A stretch of DNA of 64,000 nucleotides, taken from CAZVFX01 sp964626565 (GTDB lineage Bacteria; Myxococcota_A; UBA9042; CAIXZC01). A program made the translations under genes and the position numbers. The stretch covers positions 111,797 to 175,796 of the forward strand of contig CAZVFX010000001.1 of the NCBI GenBank assembly GCA_964626565.1, read 5' to 3'. The notes under the pieces are model-generated. The model did no database searches. It was not told where the DNA came from and was given only the letters and a program-made list of their open reading frames with translations. Shown piece by piece: positions 52,821 to 62,137 of this stretch. Numbering within the stretch: position 1 is the first letter of the stretch; every line of letters begins with the position of its first letter.

Positions 52821-53302
52821 TGCTCGTCTCCATATTTATTGAGAAGTCTTACCCTCACAGTCTCGGGAACGAGGTCGGTGAGGCAGCCGCCCAAAGAGGC
52901 AATCTCTTTCACCAATCTCGAGCTTACGTAGAAATGGTCCTGGCCGGTCATGAGGAAGAAAGTCTCCGCATCCGGGTAGAGCTTCCGGTTCATGTTGGCC
53001 ATCTGGAATTCGTATTCAAAGTCGGACACCGCTCTGAGACCCCGCACCACTGCGCGGGCCTGGCGCCGGCGCAAGTAGTCCACCAGGAGACCGGTGAATG
53101 AGTCCACCTCCACCCGGGGTTCTCCCGCGTAAACTTCCTCGATCATCTCCACCCTTTCGGCAAGGGTGAACAGTGAGGTCTTTTCACTGTTTGTGGCGAT
53201 GGCCACCACGAGACGGTCGAACACCTTCAGCGCCCTGTCGATGATGTCTTTGTGCCCGCAGGTGAAGGGGTCGAACGACCCCGGATAGACTGCTATTCCC
53301 AT
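52817..53302 (-). CDS. coaD: Phosphopantetheine adenylyltransferase
   Basis: 161 residues, as expected. Fourth step of coenzyme A synthesis. The nucleotidyl-transfer motif is T-x-GH in YPGSFDPFTCGHKDII, with VVRGLRAVSDFEYEFQMANMN-type substrate loop pieces and VSSRLVKEIASLGG near the end. Overlaps rsmD by 10 bases and the aminotransferase by four. The rsmD-coaD pairing is widespread in bacteria. Confidence 0.96.
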   Translation of the reverse strand: MGIAVYPGSFDPFTCGHKDIIDRALKVFDRLVVAIATNSEKTSLFTLAERVEMIEEVYAGEPRVEVDSFTGLLVDYLRRRQARAVVRGLRAVSDFEYEFQMANMNRKLYPDAETFFLMTGQDHFYVSSRLVKEIASLGGCLTDLVPETVRVRLLNKYGDEQ

Positions 53303-53865
53303 TCTTCCTCCCCCCCGATAAACGGTGAGTAGATGCTGATGGTGGTGTCACCGTACTTCCGACGGTCGATGCGGAACAGGTGGCCAACCTCCCGGGGCGG
53401 TTTGAACCGGGTTTCATGCTCGGCCACGACCCTGCATTCCGGGGCCAGCATGTTGAGCCGGCACAAGGCTTCCAGGGTCTTGGGCACCAGTCCCCGTCCG
53501 TAGGGAGGATCCATGAAAACCAGGTTGAACACAAGCCCCTTGCGGGCCAGGCCCGGGAGTACTCGTTCCACCGGGCCCTGGTGCAGGTTGAAATCCGCGC
53601 CCGGCAACATTTCGAGGTTGCTGTTCAGGACATCTATTGCCCGACGGCTCTTTTCGATGAAATGGGCAACCGCAGCGCCCCGACTCAAAGCCTCGATGCC
53701 CAGCGCCCCGGAACCGGCGAACAGATCCAACACTGCCGCATCGTCCACGTGCGCGGACAGGATGGAGAACAGCGCCTCCCTCACCCGGTCCATGGTTGGA
53801 CGGGTTTCATCGCCTGACAGGGTACGCAGTCGCTTACCCTTGTATCTGCCCGTTATTATGCGCAC
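53293..53865 (-). CDS. rsmD: 16S rRNA (guanine966-N2)-methyltransferase
   Basis: 190 residues from GTG 53865 (MRIITGRYKGKRLRTL), set by GGGAGG 4-5 bases upstream; 15 residues further upstream in frame are not homologous in character. SAM-binding DLFAGSGALGIEALSRGA and the catalytic DPPYGRG are clear. It methylates G966 in assembled 30S subunits. Confidence 0.95.
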   Translation of the reverse strand: MRIITGRYKGKRLRTLSGDETRPTMDRVREALFSILSAHVDDAAVLDLFAGSGALGIEALSRGAAVAHFIEKSRRAIDVLNSNLEMLPGADFNLHQGPVERVLPGLARKGLVFNLVFMDPPYGRGLVPKTLEALCRLNMLAPECRVVAEHETRFKPPREVGHLFRIDRRKYGDTTISIYSPFIGGEEEWE

Positions 53866-53892
53866 GCACCCTCCCGGCCGAAACAAAGGCAG

Positions 53893-53921
53893 TTTGTAAC
53901 ACCAAGTCACTCAAAGATCAA
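53893..53921 (-). promoter_or_regulatory. Promoter-like pair for rsmD-coaD-aminotransferase
   Basis: Minus strand: TTGATC (53916-53921), 17-base spacer, TACAAA (53893-53898), 28 bases before the GTG start. Confidence 0.4.
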
Positions 53922-53932
53922 CCTAACGTCCC

Positions 53933-53961
53933 TTGACACCTGATCGACCACCGTCTATGAT
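53933..53961 (+). promoter_or_regulatory. Strong sigma-70-type promoter for the DUF4388/TPR gene
   Basis: TTGACA (53933-53938), 17-base spacer, TATGAT (53956-53961): one mismatch to the full consensus. The start would be near 53968, giving a short leader of about 27 bases. Confidence 0.75.
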
Positions 53962-53994
53962 CCGGTTGCGAGAGTCCTTTGCGGAGTGCGACAG

Positions 53995-56424
53995 ATGGCC
54001 ACGGCCCTGCCGGTGCTTAGAAAGTACCAGCTTTTTAAAATTGCCTCACGACTGAAGTCGCAGGAGTTCACCGGCTCCATCATTCTGGAGGAGCCGGAGG
54101 GCCGCACAGTTATTCTGTTTAGCGACGGTGAGCCTACCCTCGCGTCCAGCACCCAGATAGCCCTTTCCTTTCCTGCATTTCTGCTGCGCAAGCGCCGCCT
54201 GGCCCGCCAGCGACTGAAGGAAATGCTGGAGGAATGCTCCCAACGGGGCATTGGCGTAGAGGAGCTACTGTCTGCCAAAGGGCTGCTCTCTCCCAAGGAC
54301 ATTCTGAGACTTAAGCGAGAATTGAGCGTTTTTGTCTTTTCCGTCGCTTTTCAAAAGGACGGAGTGCAATATCGCATCATTCCGGAGGAAACATCAACGG
54401 ACGAAACGGCCGGCGGGGACTCGCTGGAGCTGTATGAGGGGTTGTTCCGAGCCGTTTCCGCAGACAAGGATGTTGACTATTTCATGCGGATGTTCCGCGA
54501 CCGGTGGAATGCCACGCTGAACAAGACCGCGGATTTCTATCGCTACCTCATTCAGTTCCGGTCGGTGTTTTATGGAGAGGACATTACCGAGTTGCTCATG
54601 GAGCCGGAACCCACCCCCAAGTCGGTGGTGGACGATGCTTCCGACCGGGAGTCGGCTGCCCGTCAACTGTACGCGCTTTGCTATTCCGGCATGCTCACGT
54701 TCGAGTCTGCGGGGGCTGAAAGTGCGGGCGGAGAACTGTTTACCGAAGCCGGGGCAGGGGATGCGGAAGCCAGCAAGACCGTGGTGATCCTCCCGCAGGA
54801 AAAGAAGGGCGGCTCCATAACCAGTTTTATCGTGGGCGAAGAGACGCCGTTCCAGAAGGAAGAAGAGAAGAAGGAGGAGCCCCCTGCCAAAGAGCCTGCT
54901 GCGGACGTCCCGCGCGATGATTTCGAGCAGTTCCTCCAGCAGGGATTCTACTATCGGGAACCGGAGAAGGACGAGGCCGACAAGCCCGCGGCAGAGCCTG
55001 AACCTACCCCGCCGCCCGAACCGATAGAGTCCCGGGAAGAGCCGGCACAGGAAAGTCCGGTCACGGAGATACTCGACGGTCAATATGATCCTACTGAGCG
55101 CATGTCCGTACCGAGCGACTTGGAGGAAGAAGAGGTTCTTGAACAGGAGCACGAGGAGACCGCCGACATCGAGCAGGTCGCAACTTCCGCCAAGGATGTC
55201 GACGAAGAGCCTGAAGAGCCTGCCGAGGAAGCACCGGCGCATCCCGCCGACGCCCGGCTGCCCCACCCCGACGATGACGACGAGCCCGTACTGACGCCCA
55301 CCGTGATAGCTACTCCCGATGTCATCGCAGACGATGTCGACGAACTGCTGAAGAAGGCGGTGGAAGAAGCCGAAAAGGCGGTCGCCGAAAGGGAGCGCAA
55401 GGAAGCCGAAGAGAAGGCCTCTGCGACCCCGGACGAGACGATTCATGATGCCGGAACCGAGGACAGTATCGAGTTCGATGGTCAAGAGCCGGATGAGGCC
55501 GTCGGCGAGGAGAAGGAAGAGGACAAGGGAATCGGGGACCTTGATGACCTGGGGCCGCTTCCTGAGTTGCCGGACGTTGCTGAGCCGCTGGCTCCGCCCG
55601 CGTTGCGGGAGCCGCCACCGCTACCCGAGCGGCCCGCAATTCCCGAGGCTGGAACCGATGAGAACATGGAGCGGATCCTGGAGGATGTCTACCGCAGCAT
55701 GTTGGCCAGAAACTTGTACGAGATTCTTACTGTAACCCCCTTCTCTCCGCTGTCGGCCATACGCGAGTCGGCGACCCGGCTGGGAGCGAAGTACGACCCG
55801 GCTCAGTTTGTTGGCTACATGCTCTCAAGCAGAGCCCAGGAGTTATTGGGGTACGTCGGTGATGAAATCCGTCGGGCCGGCGAGGTTCTCACCGACTCCA
55901 AGGAGCGGGCCATCTACGACAACCGGATGTCCACTGATTACGGTCAGGATCGCCGGGTGGCGCTGTCCTACCTGTTTGAGGCCGAGGGAGCTTATCAGGC
56001 CGGTCAGCAAGCAGAAGAAGTGGAGAACTGGCCCGAAGCGCTGATTCAGTTCACCAAGGCTGCGGAGACCAATCCCCGGGACCCGGAATATCTTGCGTGC
56101 AAGGGCTGGGCTACCTATCAGGCGCTGAAGAGCGGGCAGAGCAGCGACAGCTTCGCACCAAACAAGGCTCGCAACATCATGGAGCGGGCCCTCGCCGTCG
56201 ACGCTCGGCACTTCAAGGCGATGTTGTTCCTGGCTCGCATCGAGCGCGATATGGGCAACACCGAAACCGCGCGGGGCTGGTACGAGCGCCTTCACAAACT
56301 CGATCCTGCCAACGACGAAGTCGCGGCGGCCCTGGATTTTCTCAAAATGTCTCCCCGACTTGACCGCAAGCCTGACGAAGCCGGTGTTTGGAACCGATTC
56401 AAAGACATTTTCAAGAAGAAATAG
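53995..56424 (+). CDS. DUF4388-like / degenerate J-domain / TPR protein
   Basis: About 809 residues. Residues ~10-110 resemble the DUF4388 (PATAN) domain common in Myxococcota signalling proteins (LFKIASRLKSQEFTGSIIL, VILFSDGEP). A helical region and a very acidic, low-complexity linker (about 255-560) follow. Residues ~575-650 read like a J-domain (LYEILTVTPFSPLSAIRESATRL, KERAIYDNRM), but the invariant HPD is YDP. The last ~150 residues hold tetratricopeptide repeats (AEGAYQAGQQAEEVENWPEALIQF-type helices). It has no enzymatic residues and is probably a cytoplasmic scaffold. ATG 53995 (GGAG 8 bases upstream) was chosen; GTG 53986 is in frame. Partners unknown. Confidence 0.82.
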   Translation: MATALPVLRKYQLFKIASRLKSQEFTGSIILEEPEGRTVILFSDGEPTLASSTQIALSFPAFLLRKRRLARQRLKEMLEECSQRGIGVEELLSAKGLLSPKDILRLKRELSVFVFSVAFQKDGVQYRIIPEETSTDETAGGDSLELYEGLFRAVSADKDVDYFMRMFRDRWNATLNKTADFYRYLIQFRSVFYGEDITELLMEPEPTPKSVVDDASDRESAARQLYALCYSGMLTFESAGAESAGGELFTEAGAGDAEASKTVVILPQEKKGGSITSFIVGEETPFQKEEEKKEEPPAKEPAADVPRDDFEQFLQQGFYYREPEKDEADKPAAEPEPTPPPEPIESREEPAQESPVTEILDGQYDPTERMSVPSDLEEEEVLEQEHEETADIEQVATSAKDVDEEPEEPAEEAPAHPADARLPHPDDDDEPVLTPTVIATPDVIADDVDELLKKAVEEAEKAVAERERKEAEEKASATPDETIHDAGTEDSIEFDGQEPDEAVGEEKEEDKGIGDLDDLGPLPELPDVAEPLAPPALREPPPLPERPAIPEAGTDENMERILEDVYRSMLARNLYEILTVTPFSPLSAIRESATRLGAKYDPAQFVGYMLSSRAQELLGYVGDEIRRAGEVLTDSKERAIYDNRMSTDYGQDRRVALSYLFEAEGAYQAGQQAEEVENWPEALIQFTKAAETNPRDPEYLACKGWATYQALKSGQSSDSFAPNKARNIMERALAVDARHFKAMLFLARIERDMGNTETARGWYERLHKLDPANDEVAAALDFLKMSPRLDRKPDEAGVWNRFKDIFKKK

Positions 56425-56452
56425 CTCACTGCTGACCGCTGACCGCTGATAG
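56425..56452. repeat. Heptamer array CTCACTG-CTGACCG-CTGACCG-CTGATAG
   Basis: Starts on the base after the stop codon of the preceding gene. The CTGACCG and CTGATAG units are the same as at 11330-11350. Confidence 0.75.
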
Positions 56453-56458
56453 CCGCCT

Positions 56459-56989
56459 CTACGGTTTTCGCCAGAGCCGCCGGTAGGAGGAGAAGATTGC
56501 GGTTGCAGTGGTCCAATCGGCGGGAGGAGAGTCTGTGCGGGGGCACTTGAGAAGGGCCGCGACAATGTCCTTGTCGGAGCGGGCGAAAACCGCCTGCACC
56601 CGGCGGCCCCAGTCCCGCTGGGAATACTCCCCGGCTACCGCACCATCGGCCCACTTCAAGGAGGCCGAAACCTCTTTTGAACACTCTTTGGAAATGCCGT
56701 TCTTGCCCAGGTAGAGCCGTTCGTACAGGCTGGCCGCGTGCTGGGGGTCCAGGAGGTCCGGGCAGCGCACGATCTCCAGCCGGCACTCGCCAACCTCATC
56801 GGTGATGGTGAGGCCATCACTGAATTCTTCCACAACCGGCTGCCAGCTTTCCGGGATCAGGATGGAAATCCCACTCTTCTGAGACAGCACCGGCTTCATA
56901 GACGGGGCTTTGCCCGCGCATCGGTCGCCGGCGGACACAGCCGCAGCCGCGGTCACGAGACTTAGCGCTGCTACCACCAGGCTTCTCAT
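56459..56989 (-). CDS. Small exported protein of unknown function
   Basis: 176 residues from ATG 56989 (MRSLVVAALSLVTAAAAVSAGD), a cleavable signal peptide; the ATG overlaps the stop of the HEAT-repeat gene (ATGA), and a long in-frame extension is antisense-like. The mature part has four or five cysteines and the segments GISILIPESWQPV, DEVGECRLEIVRC and AGEYSQRDWG. It looks like a small alpha/beta periplasmic protein. Third gene of a coupled trio. Confidence 0.8.
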   Translation of the reverse strand: MRSLVVAALSLVTAAAAVSAGDRCAGKAPSMKPVLSQKSGISILIPESWQPVVEEFSDGLTITDEVGECRLEIVRCPDLLDPQHAASLYERLYLGKNGISKECSKEVSASLKWADGAVAGEYSQRDWGRRVQAVFARSDKDIVAALLKCPRTDSPPADWTTATAIFSSYRRLWRKP

Positions 56990-57948
56990 TTCTTGCTCCC
57001 CAGCATTTCTATAGCGGCCGCTGCCTTGCGCCGCACGCTCGGGATCCGGCTGGTCTCCTGAGCGGCTATCGCCTCGGCGAGCTTTTCGTCCCGGCATTGC
57101 AGCGCCATGGCCGCACCTATCGCTTCCTTCTTCAAGAATATGTCGTTGTGCAATACCGAATGCACCAGGTCGGGGCACGCCTGCTTCAACCCGAGGTCGG
57201 CCGCGGCAAATGCCGCAATCCGGGTGTAGCCCCAGTTGATACTCCCCACGCTTTCTTCGGTCAGCCCTTTCAAAAGGATCGCACTTCCCCCCCCGGCGCC
57301 AAGCTTCTCAACCGCGTACGCCAGCGCATACAGGAAGCCGAAATCCCTTCCGCCCGAGTGCTTCCTCAGCAGGCGCTTCAAAAGCCCCAGCTTGCTCACT
57401 GCCTTGAGTCTGGCCAGAGCGATGGCAGCATTGGCTCTGGCGTTCCAGTGGGGGTCAGTGAGGCGTTCTTCCAAGAATGGGAGCACCTCCGGGGCTGAGA
57501 CATAGCCGAGGATTTCGATGAGGTGGAATTTCTGGTAGGAAGGCCGGCCCAGGGTCCGGTAGCGTTGTATGATCGGTTTCGCCGCCGGTGCGCCGATGGC
57601 GACCAGGCCGTCCTTGGCTTCGCATCCCATGACGATATTGCACGTTCGCCGGTCCGATACCAGGTCCAGCAGTTCGTCCAGGGTACGGGAAGGCCCGGAA
57701 CGCGGTTTCTCAACCAGGCTCTTGATGTCATCCTGAGCCCGGTCGAAGGATCCGGTTTCCCGTTTCTCGTTTTTCGTGTCGGGTTTTTCGCTCCGGACTT
57801 CGGGTCGAACTGCGAGCGTTTCGGGTTTGGGGTTCTTCTTGACTTCTTCTGCCGGTCCTTCTGCCGGGGTTTTGGTCGGTGTTTCCGCTTTCCTGCAGCC
57901 AGGAGCTGCAAGCAGGAGAGAAACGAGCAGAGCATAAATGAATCTCAT
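56986..57948 (-). CDS. HEAT-repeat lipoprotein
   Basis: 320 residues from ATG 57948 (MRFIYALLVSLLLAAPGC), supported by GGAG six bases upstream and an ATGA overlap with the preceding gene. A charged linker follows to about residue 85; then HEAT/PBS-lyase-like helical repeats (APEVLPFLEERLTDPHWNARANAAIALARL is the clearest unit) reach the end. Probably a periplasmic protein-interaction scaffold. Second of the three-gene set. Confidence 0.85.
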   Translation of the reverse strand: MRFIYALLVSLLLAAPGCRKAETPTKTPAEGPAEEVKKNPKPETLAVRPEVRSEKPDTKNEKRETGSFDRAQDDIKSLVEKPRSGPSRTLDELLDLVSDRRTCNIVMGCEAKDGLVAIGAPAAKPIIQRYRTLGRPSYQKFHLIEILGYVSAPEVLPFLEERLTDPHWNARANAAIALARLKAVSKLGLLKRLLRKHSGGRDFGFLYALAYAVEKLGAGGGSAILLKGLTEESVGSINWGYTRIAAFAAADLGLKQACPDLVHSVLHNDIFLKKEAIGAAMALQCRDEKLAEAIAAQETSRIPSVRRKAAAAIEMLGSKK

Positions 57949-59900
57949 GGACTTCTCCATCCCGGAAACAGGGCAAACGGGTCGATGCATTCTCTCCTGG
58001 AGCACACCAGCACCCGGGAAGGGATTGAGGCGTCTTCCTCGAAAGACTTCTCCTGTTCCACCCGGTTGCCCGGCCCCAGGGAGAAGCTGAGGGCGAAGGC
58101 CTCGAGCTTTCGTCGCCGCGAAGTGAGTTTGGCCTTCACCGGCAGTCCTTCCAAGTCGGAAAACAGCAGCCTGTCCGGGGTAGAGAACCGGCCGTATTCC
58201 CAAGCCCGGCAGTGAAAGCCCGAGGCTTTTTTCGCGGCGGCCAGCGCAGGCTGGCCCTGACTGTCGAAGAGGCAGGCCCGCGTCAAGCGTCCGGCATCGT
58301 CGAACTGACGTTTCTCGGAGGCGAAACCCAGGCGGGTGTCGACCGGCTTGGCGTCTCTTCCAACGTATAGAGCCTCCTCGAGTCGTCCCTGGTTGTCATA
58401 CTTGTATTGCAGGCCGCTGGCGCCGCCCCAAAACGAGGTCAAGGCGCCGCCGCGATCATAGTATAGTTCCCGCACCAGGCGCCGGCGGTCGTCGTAGGCC
58501 AGAGCCTTTCGATGGAATGCGGTGTCGCCCTTTGAGGCCACTGCCTTCCCCGATGAGGACCAACAGGAGACAGCGCTGATCATTCCCTCCGGCGTGTACT
58601 CGTAGAGATAGCGGTTTACCCCGTCGGCATCGGCTACCTCCGAGTAGTCCCTTCCGGCAAAGCTCTGAGAAACAATGTCGCCCCAGGAGTTGTTCTCCAA
58701 CCGCTCGATGTGGATTCGCCCGGAGGCCGCGGCCGCCCGGTCTTCAGCGTCGAAAAACTTACGTACAGCCAGGAAGCCGTTGTCGTCATACTGCATGCGC
58801 ACGATCGCGACCTGGTTGACACTACCCGGCTTTACCTCGCCATCGGGGCCCAGGTAGCGCTGTTCCGAACGGGAACCGTCGGCGGCGTACTCATATTCTA
58901 CCGCCGCGACACCGTCCGGGTTGAGAACCGGCTCCCCGGCTTTGCCCAGGAACTGCTCTTTCTCCACCAGGCCCTTCCGGTTGATGGAGTAGTCGATCCT
59001 CGCCGCGTTGCGACCCCGGTTGATGGTGGGGTTCTGCCGGGCGTCCACGTAGGTAATGGACTTCACCAACCCGTCCAGGTTCAGCTCGTATTTCTCACCG
59101 TGGACAGCCCGGTAGTCAAGTACGGGCTGGCCGTCCTTATCGAAGAAATTGCGGCCGATTGTCCGCCCCAGCAGGTCCCGACTGTAGACGGTGACCACCA
59201 CTCCTCCGGCATCCGGCCGGGGCCGGCTTTCGGGTCCGAGGCAGGTTTCCCGGACGACGTATCCGCTTGGGCCCACCTGCCGTTCCAGGGCGTGGCACCC
59301 CCTGAGAAAGGAGGCTCCGGTTATCAGCTTCCACGTGAACCGTGTAAGCCGTTCGCCGAACTCGCCGATGCCGGTTTCAGCTCCCATCTTGTTGCTGACG
59401 CGGAACCGGGCCGGCAGGTTCCCGCCGTCATACTCGTAGTCCCGGCTTTCCGTGATTCGCCCTCTTCCGTCGAGTTCCAGCAACCGGACCACCTTGCCGC
59501 CGTGAACTACTATCTTCACGTGAGGCCTCACCACCTTGTCTGCCGGTTCGACTTTGCGCAGCCCCATGGGGACGCCAAACCGCTCCACATAGCGCCAGAA
59601 ACTGTACTCTCCATCGGGGTAGATGATGGGCTTGATAGGTGGGGGAGCAGTCTTCACCGGTTTGACTTCCGGCTTGACTTCCGCACGGACCTCTGCTGCC
59701 GGTGCACTGTCGAGAATCGTCTCGAGCCGCACGTCGGGCTCACCCCGGACCTCAGGGCGGACATCCTTGGCTTTCTCCACCGGCGCGGGGGTCGGCCTCA
59801 CGTCGGGGGCTTTCTCGTCTTCTTTGCAGCCGCCGGTGAATAGTGGCATCGCTGACAGCATCAGAACCGCGGCCAGTCCTCGCATTGTCTTCGCCTGCAT
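57945..59900 (-). CDS. YD/MORN-like repeat lipoprotein
   Basis: 651 residues with signal MRGLAAVLMLSAMPLFTGGC in the first 25 (start at 59900, or the ATG five codons in). A Pro/Lys/Glu linker is followed from about residue 90 by repeats of the form Y-x-Y-D-x-x-G-x-x-x-x-x-x-F-x-D-x-x-G-x-P (YEYAADGSRSEQRYLGPDGE, YDDNGFLAVRKFFDAED, YDNQGRLEEALYVGRDAKP). The pattern resembles single YD or MORN-variant repeats. There is no Rhs core-closure motif and no C-terminal toxin domain. First gene of an overlapping trio of exported proteins; function unknown. Confidence 0.82.
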   Translation of the reverse strand: MQAKTMRGLAAVLMLSAMPLFTGGCKEDEKAPDVRPTPAPVEKAKDVRPEVRGEPDVRLETILDSAPAAEVRAEVKPEVKPVKTAPPPIKPIIYPDGEYSFWRYVERFGVPMGLRKVEPADKVVRPHVKIVVHGGKVVRLLELDGRGRITESRDYEYDGGNLPARFRVSNKMGAETGIGEFGERLTRFTWKLITGASFLRGCHALERQVGPSGYVVRETCLGPESRPRPDAGGVVVTVYSRDLLGRTIGRNFFDKDGQPVLDYRAVHGEKYELNLDGLVKSITYVDARQNPTINRGRNAARIDYSINRKGLVEKEQFLGKAGEPVLNPDGVAAVEYEYAADGSRSEQRYLGPDGEVKPGSVNQVAIVRMQYDDNGFLAVRKFFDAEDRAAAASGRIHIERLENNSWGDIVSQSFAGRDYSEVADADGVNRYLYEYTPEGMISAVSCWSSSGKAVASKGDTAFHRKALAYDDRRRLVRELYYDRGGALTSFWGGASGLQYKYDNQGRLEEALYVGRDAKPVDTRLGFASEKRQFDDAGRLTRACLFDSQGQPALAAAKKASGFHCRAWEYGRFSTPDRLLFSDLEGLPVKAKLTSRRRKLEAFALSFSLGPGNRVEQEKSFEEDASIPSRVLVCSRRECIDPFALFPGWRSP

Positions 59901-59950
59901 TTTCAGGTCAGTCTCTCCCTGTTCACTGCAGTTCTATCGGATTGACCATA

Positions 59951-62137
59951 TCACAAAATAGTGCGCCGGCGTAATGCCAGAAGGGCAAAGAAAAGCAACA
60001 TCAGCGGCAGGGCCGCGGGTGATGCGTGTGACCGCGTCGACGAGCAGCCGTCGCCGCCCTTGGAGATGGGTACGTTGGGCTCTTCCCCTGCTTCGGGACC
60101 GGGGCCGGGGCCCGGGCCGCTGTTGTCAGGGGCGGGGGCGTACAGATCTTGTTCAGAGGTGATGTCGGGGCTGACGGGGACCGACACGTCTGCCTCCGGT
60201 TCCGGCTGCTGGACCACGTCCGGGTCCGGCTGTACCTGGCAGGCCGGGGAGTTGCAGACACACACTCCGTGGCGGGGGTCGTTGTTCATGTTGAGGCCGA
60301 GGCAGGCCTCGAGGCTGCTGCAACCCAGGCCCGATGAGTTGTCGCAGTCCTTGTGGCATTTGGGCCCGCCGCCGCCCACGTTGATACAAACCAGGTTGGG
60401 CAGGCACGGGTCGTATACGAGGTTGCACTCTTCGCCAACTCCCTTACCGTTGTTATTCGGGAGACACTCGCCGGCAATGGTGTCGGTCCAGGCTGTGTAA
60501 TGCCACGCGCACTCATAGTTCTCGCTGCAGCCGAGGTCGGCAAAGGGGTTGCACTTCAACACGCATTGGCCATCCAGGTCGTTTTGACTGGCCATCTTGC
60601 AGAAGAAGCCGCTCGGGCAGTTCGAATCAGAGGTACATTCACCGGTCGGCACGCTGCTGATTTTGGAACAGAATCCGCCTGACTTGCACGAACTGCCTTC
60701 CGGGCAGCCCGCGCCGGTGTCCTCGTTGCAGAACTGGGAGCAGTACTTGCTGCTCCCGGAGCCTTTGCAGAACCCGCTCTGGCAATCAAGGTGGGATTGG
60801 CAATCGCCGCCAAACGGGGTGTTGCCCGGGGGCACGCACAATTCATAGGTGCACGGGTCGTTGCCGGGGCAGTCGCTGTTTTTTTCGCACTCCTTGGTGC
60901 AGATTGCGTCTTCCATCGCGCCCAGAGAAGTGCAGTTCACCGTCTCGCACTCCATGTCGGTATCGCAGTTGGCCCCGTACTTCGTGGAGCCGCCGCCCAG
61001 GCAGTGGCCGGAAATGCAGCCGAAGTTGCCGGGGCACTGGTTGTCGCTGTAGCACTCCTGGGTGCACACCGCATTGTCGCCGCCGATTCCCATGCACATG
61101 GCGGTCTGGCAGTCGGAGTGGTTCTCGCAGCTTCCGCCCAGAGGCGTGCTTCCGCCCTGAATGCAGTAGTCGGAAATGCACTTCATGGAACCGGGGCAGT
61201 TAGCGTCGGAGTTGCACTCCTTGGAGCAGTAGGCGTCCCCGGGCAGGGCCAGGCAGAGGCTCGTTTCGCAGGTCGCATGGCCGTAGCAGAAGTAGCCGAT
61301 GGGGATGTTGCCCCCCTGCTGGTTGCAATAGCCGTTGAACGCGGCACACTGATCGGTGCCTCCCTGGATGTCGTAGCAGTAGGTGTTTTCCGGGCAGTTG
61401 TTGTCAGACGTGCAGTTCTTTCCGCAGTAGTCAAACCCGTCCGGGTACTCCAGGCAGTAGCCCGATTGGCAGTTGTTGTCCGACTTGCAACTGTCGCACG
61501 GTTTGCCCTGGGAAAAGTTGCTGTAGATGTAGCAGATGCCGTCCTTGTCATCCTGCTCAAGAGTTCTCAACTCGGCGTCGTCGCCGGAGAAGAACATGGT
61601 CGCTTCCAGGTGCCGGGAGTGACCCAGGCCCAGGCAGTGCCCCAACTCGTGGGTGCCCACCCCCTGGACGTCGCTCTTGAACGAGAAGTAGTCCTGGGCA
61701 TCCGTGGTCGACCAGACGATGTCCTTGCCGTTGAACACAACGACTCCGTTGGTGATGGTGCCGTTGACGTTCTTCCAGGTCTGAGCATAAGCTGCGGCGT
61801 CACCCACGGTGGGATCCCAGGAGTTCTCCATGAACTTGATGAAGATGCCGTTCTGGGGGTCTGAAGTCTTGGTGCCGCCGTAGGAGAAGCTCTTACTGAA
61901 ACAGGGCGTCGCTTTCCAGGTGGCGAAGGCCGCCGACATTGCGTTCTTCAACTCGTTGAAGGTGACGTCGGCGCTGCCGTTGGGATGAAGGTACCAGGGA
62001 ATGGAACTCTTGGTCCATTTTATCTCGTAGCCGAAGCCGGCCTTGAGGGTGACGTAGGCTCGGGCCGGCGCCGGTACGATGGCCAGCAGGGAGACGCAGG
62101 CAATGAGCAGACTCAGGTGGGCGGCGGTGCGATTCAT
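59951..62137 (-). CDS. Matrixin-type zinc metalloprotease with cysteine repeats and MYXO-CTERM-like tail
   Basis: 728 residues. Signal peptide to about 28 (PAPARA|Y). The catalytic domain covers residues ~30-215, with the zinc motif HELGHCLGLGHSRH near 160-175 and a later MFF/D turn. Residues ~215-620 carry about eleven disulfide modules of the type C-x5-C-x4-C-x(n)-C-x3-C. A Pro/Glu-rich stalk is followed by GDGCSSTRS, one hydrophobic helix (about 700-720) and RRR, which is the tripartite MYXO-CTERM-like sorting signal. The protease should be surface-anchored or released after sorting. Its substrate is unknown. It overlaps the small gene upstream by four bases. Confidence 0.92.
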   Translation of the reverse strand: MNRTAAHLSLLIACVSLLAIVPAPARAYVTLKAGFGYEIKWTKSSIPWYLHPNGSADVTFNELKNAMSAAFATWKATPCFSKSFSYGGTKTSDPQNGIFIKFMENSWDPTVGDAAAYAQTWKNVNGTITNGVVVFNGKDIVWSTTDAQDYFSFKSDVQGVGTHELGHCLGLGHSRHLEATMFFSGDDAELRTLEQDDKDGICYIYSNFSQGKPCDSCKSDNNCQSGYCLEYPDGFDYCGKNCTSDNNCPENTYCYDIQGGTDQCAAFNGYCNQQGGNIPIGYFCYGHATCETSLCLALPGDAYCSKECNSDANCPGSMKCISDYCIQGGSTPLGGSCENHSDCQTAMCMGIGGDNAVCTQECYSDNQCPGNFGCISGHCLGGGSTKYGANCDTDMECETVNCTSLGAMEDAICTKECEKNSDCPGNDPCTYELCVPPGNTPFGGDCQSHLDCQSGFCKGSGSSKYCSQFCNEDTGAGCPEGSSCKSGGFCSKISSVPTGECTSDSNCPSGFFCKMASQNDLDGQCVLKCNPFADLGCSENYECAWHYTAWTDTIAGECLPNNNGKGVGEECNLVYDPCLPNLVCINVGGGGPKCHKDCDNSSGLGCSSLEACLGLNMNNDPRHGVCVCNSPACQVQPDPDVVQQPEPEADVSVPVSPDITSEQDLYAPAPDNSGPGPGPGPEAGEEPNVPISKGGDGCSSTRSHASPAALPLMLLFFALLALRRRTIL

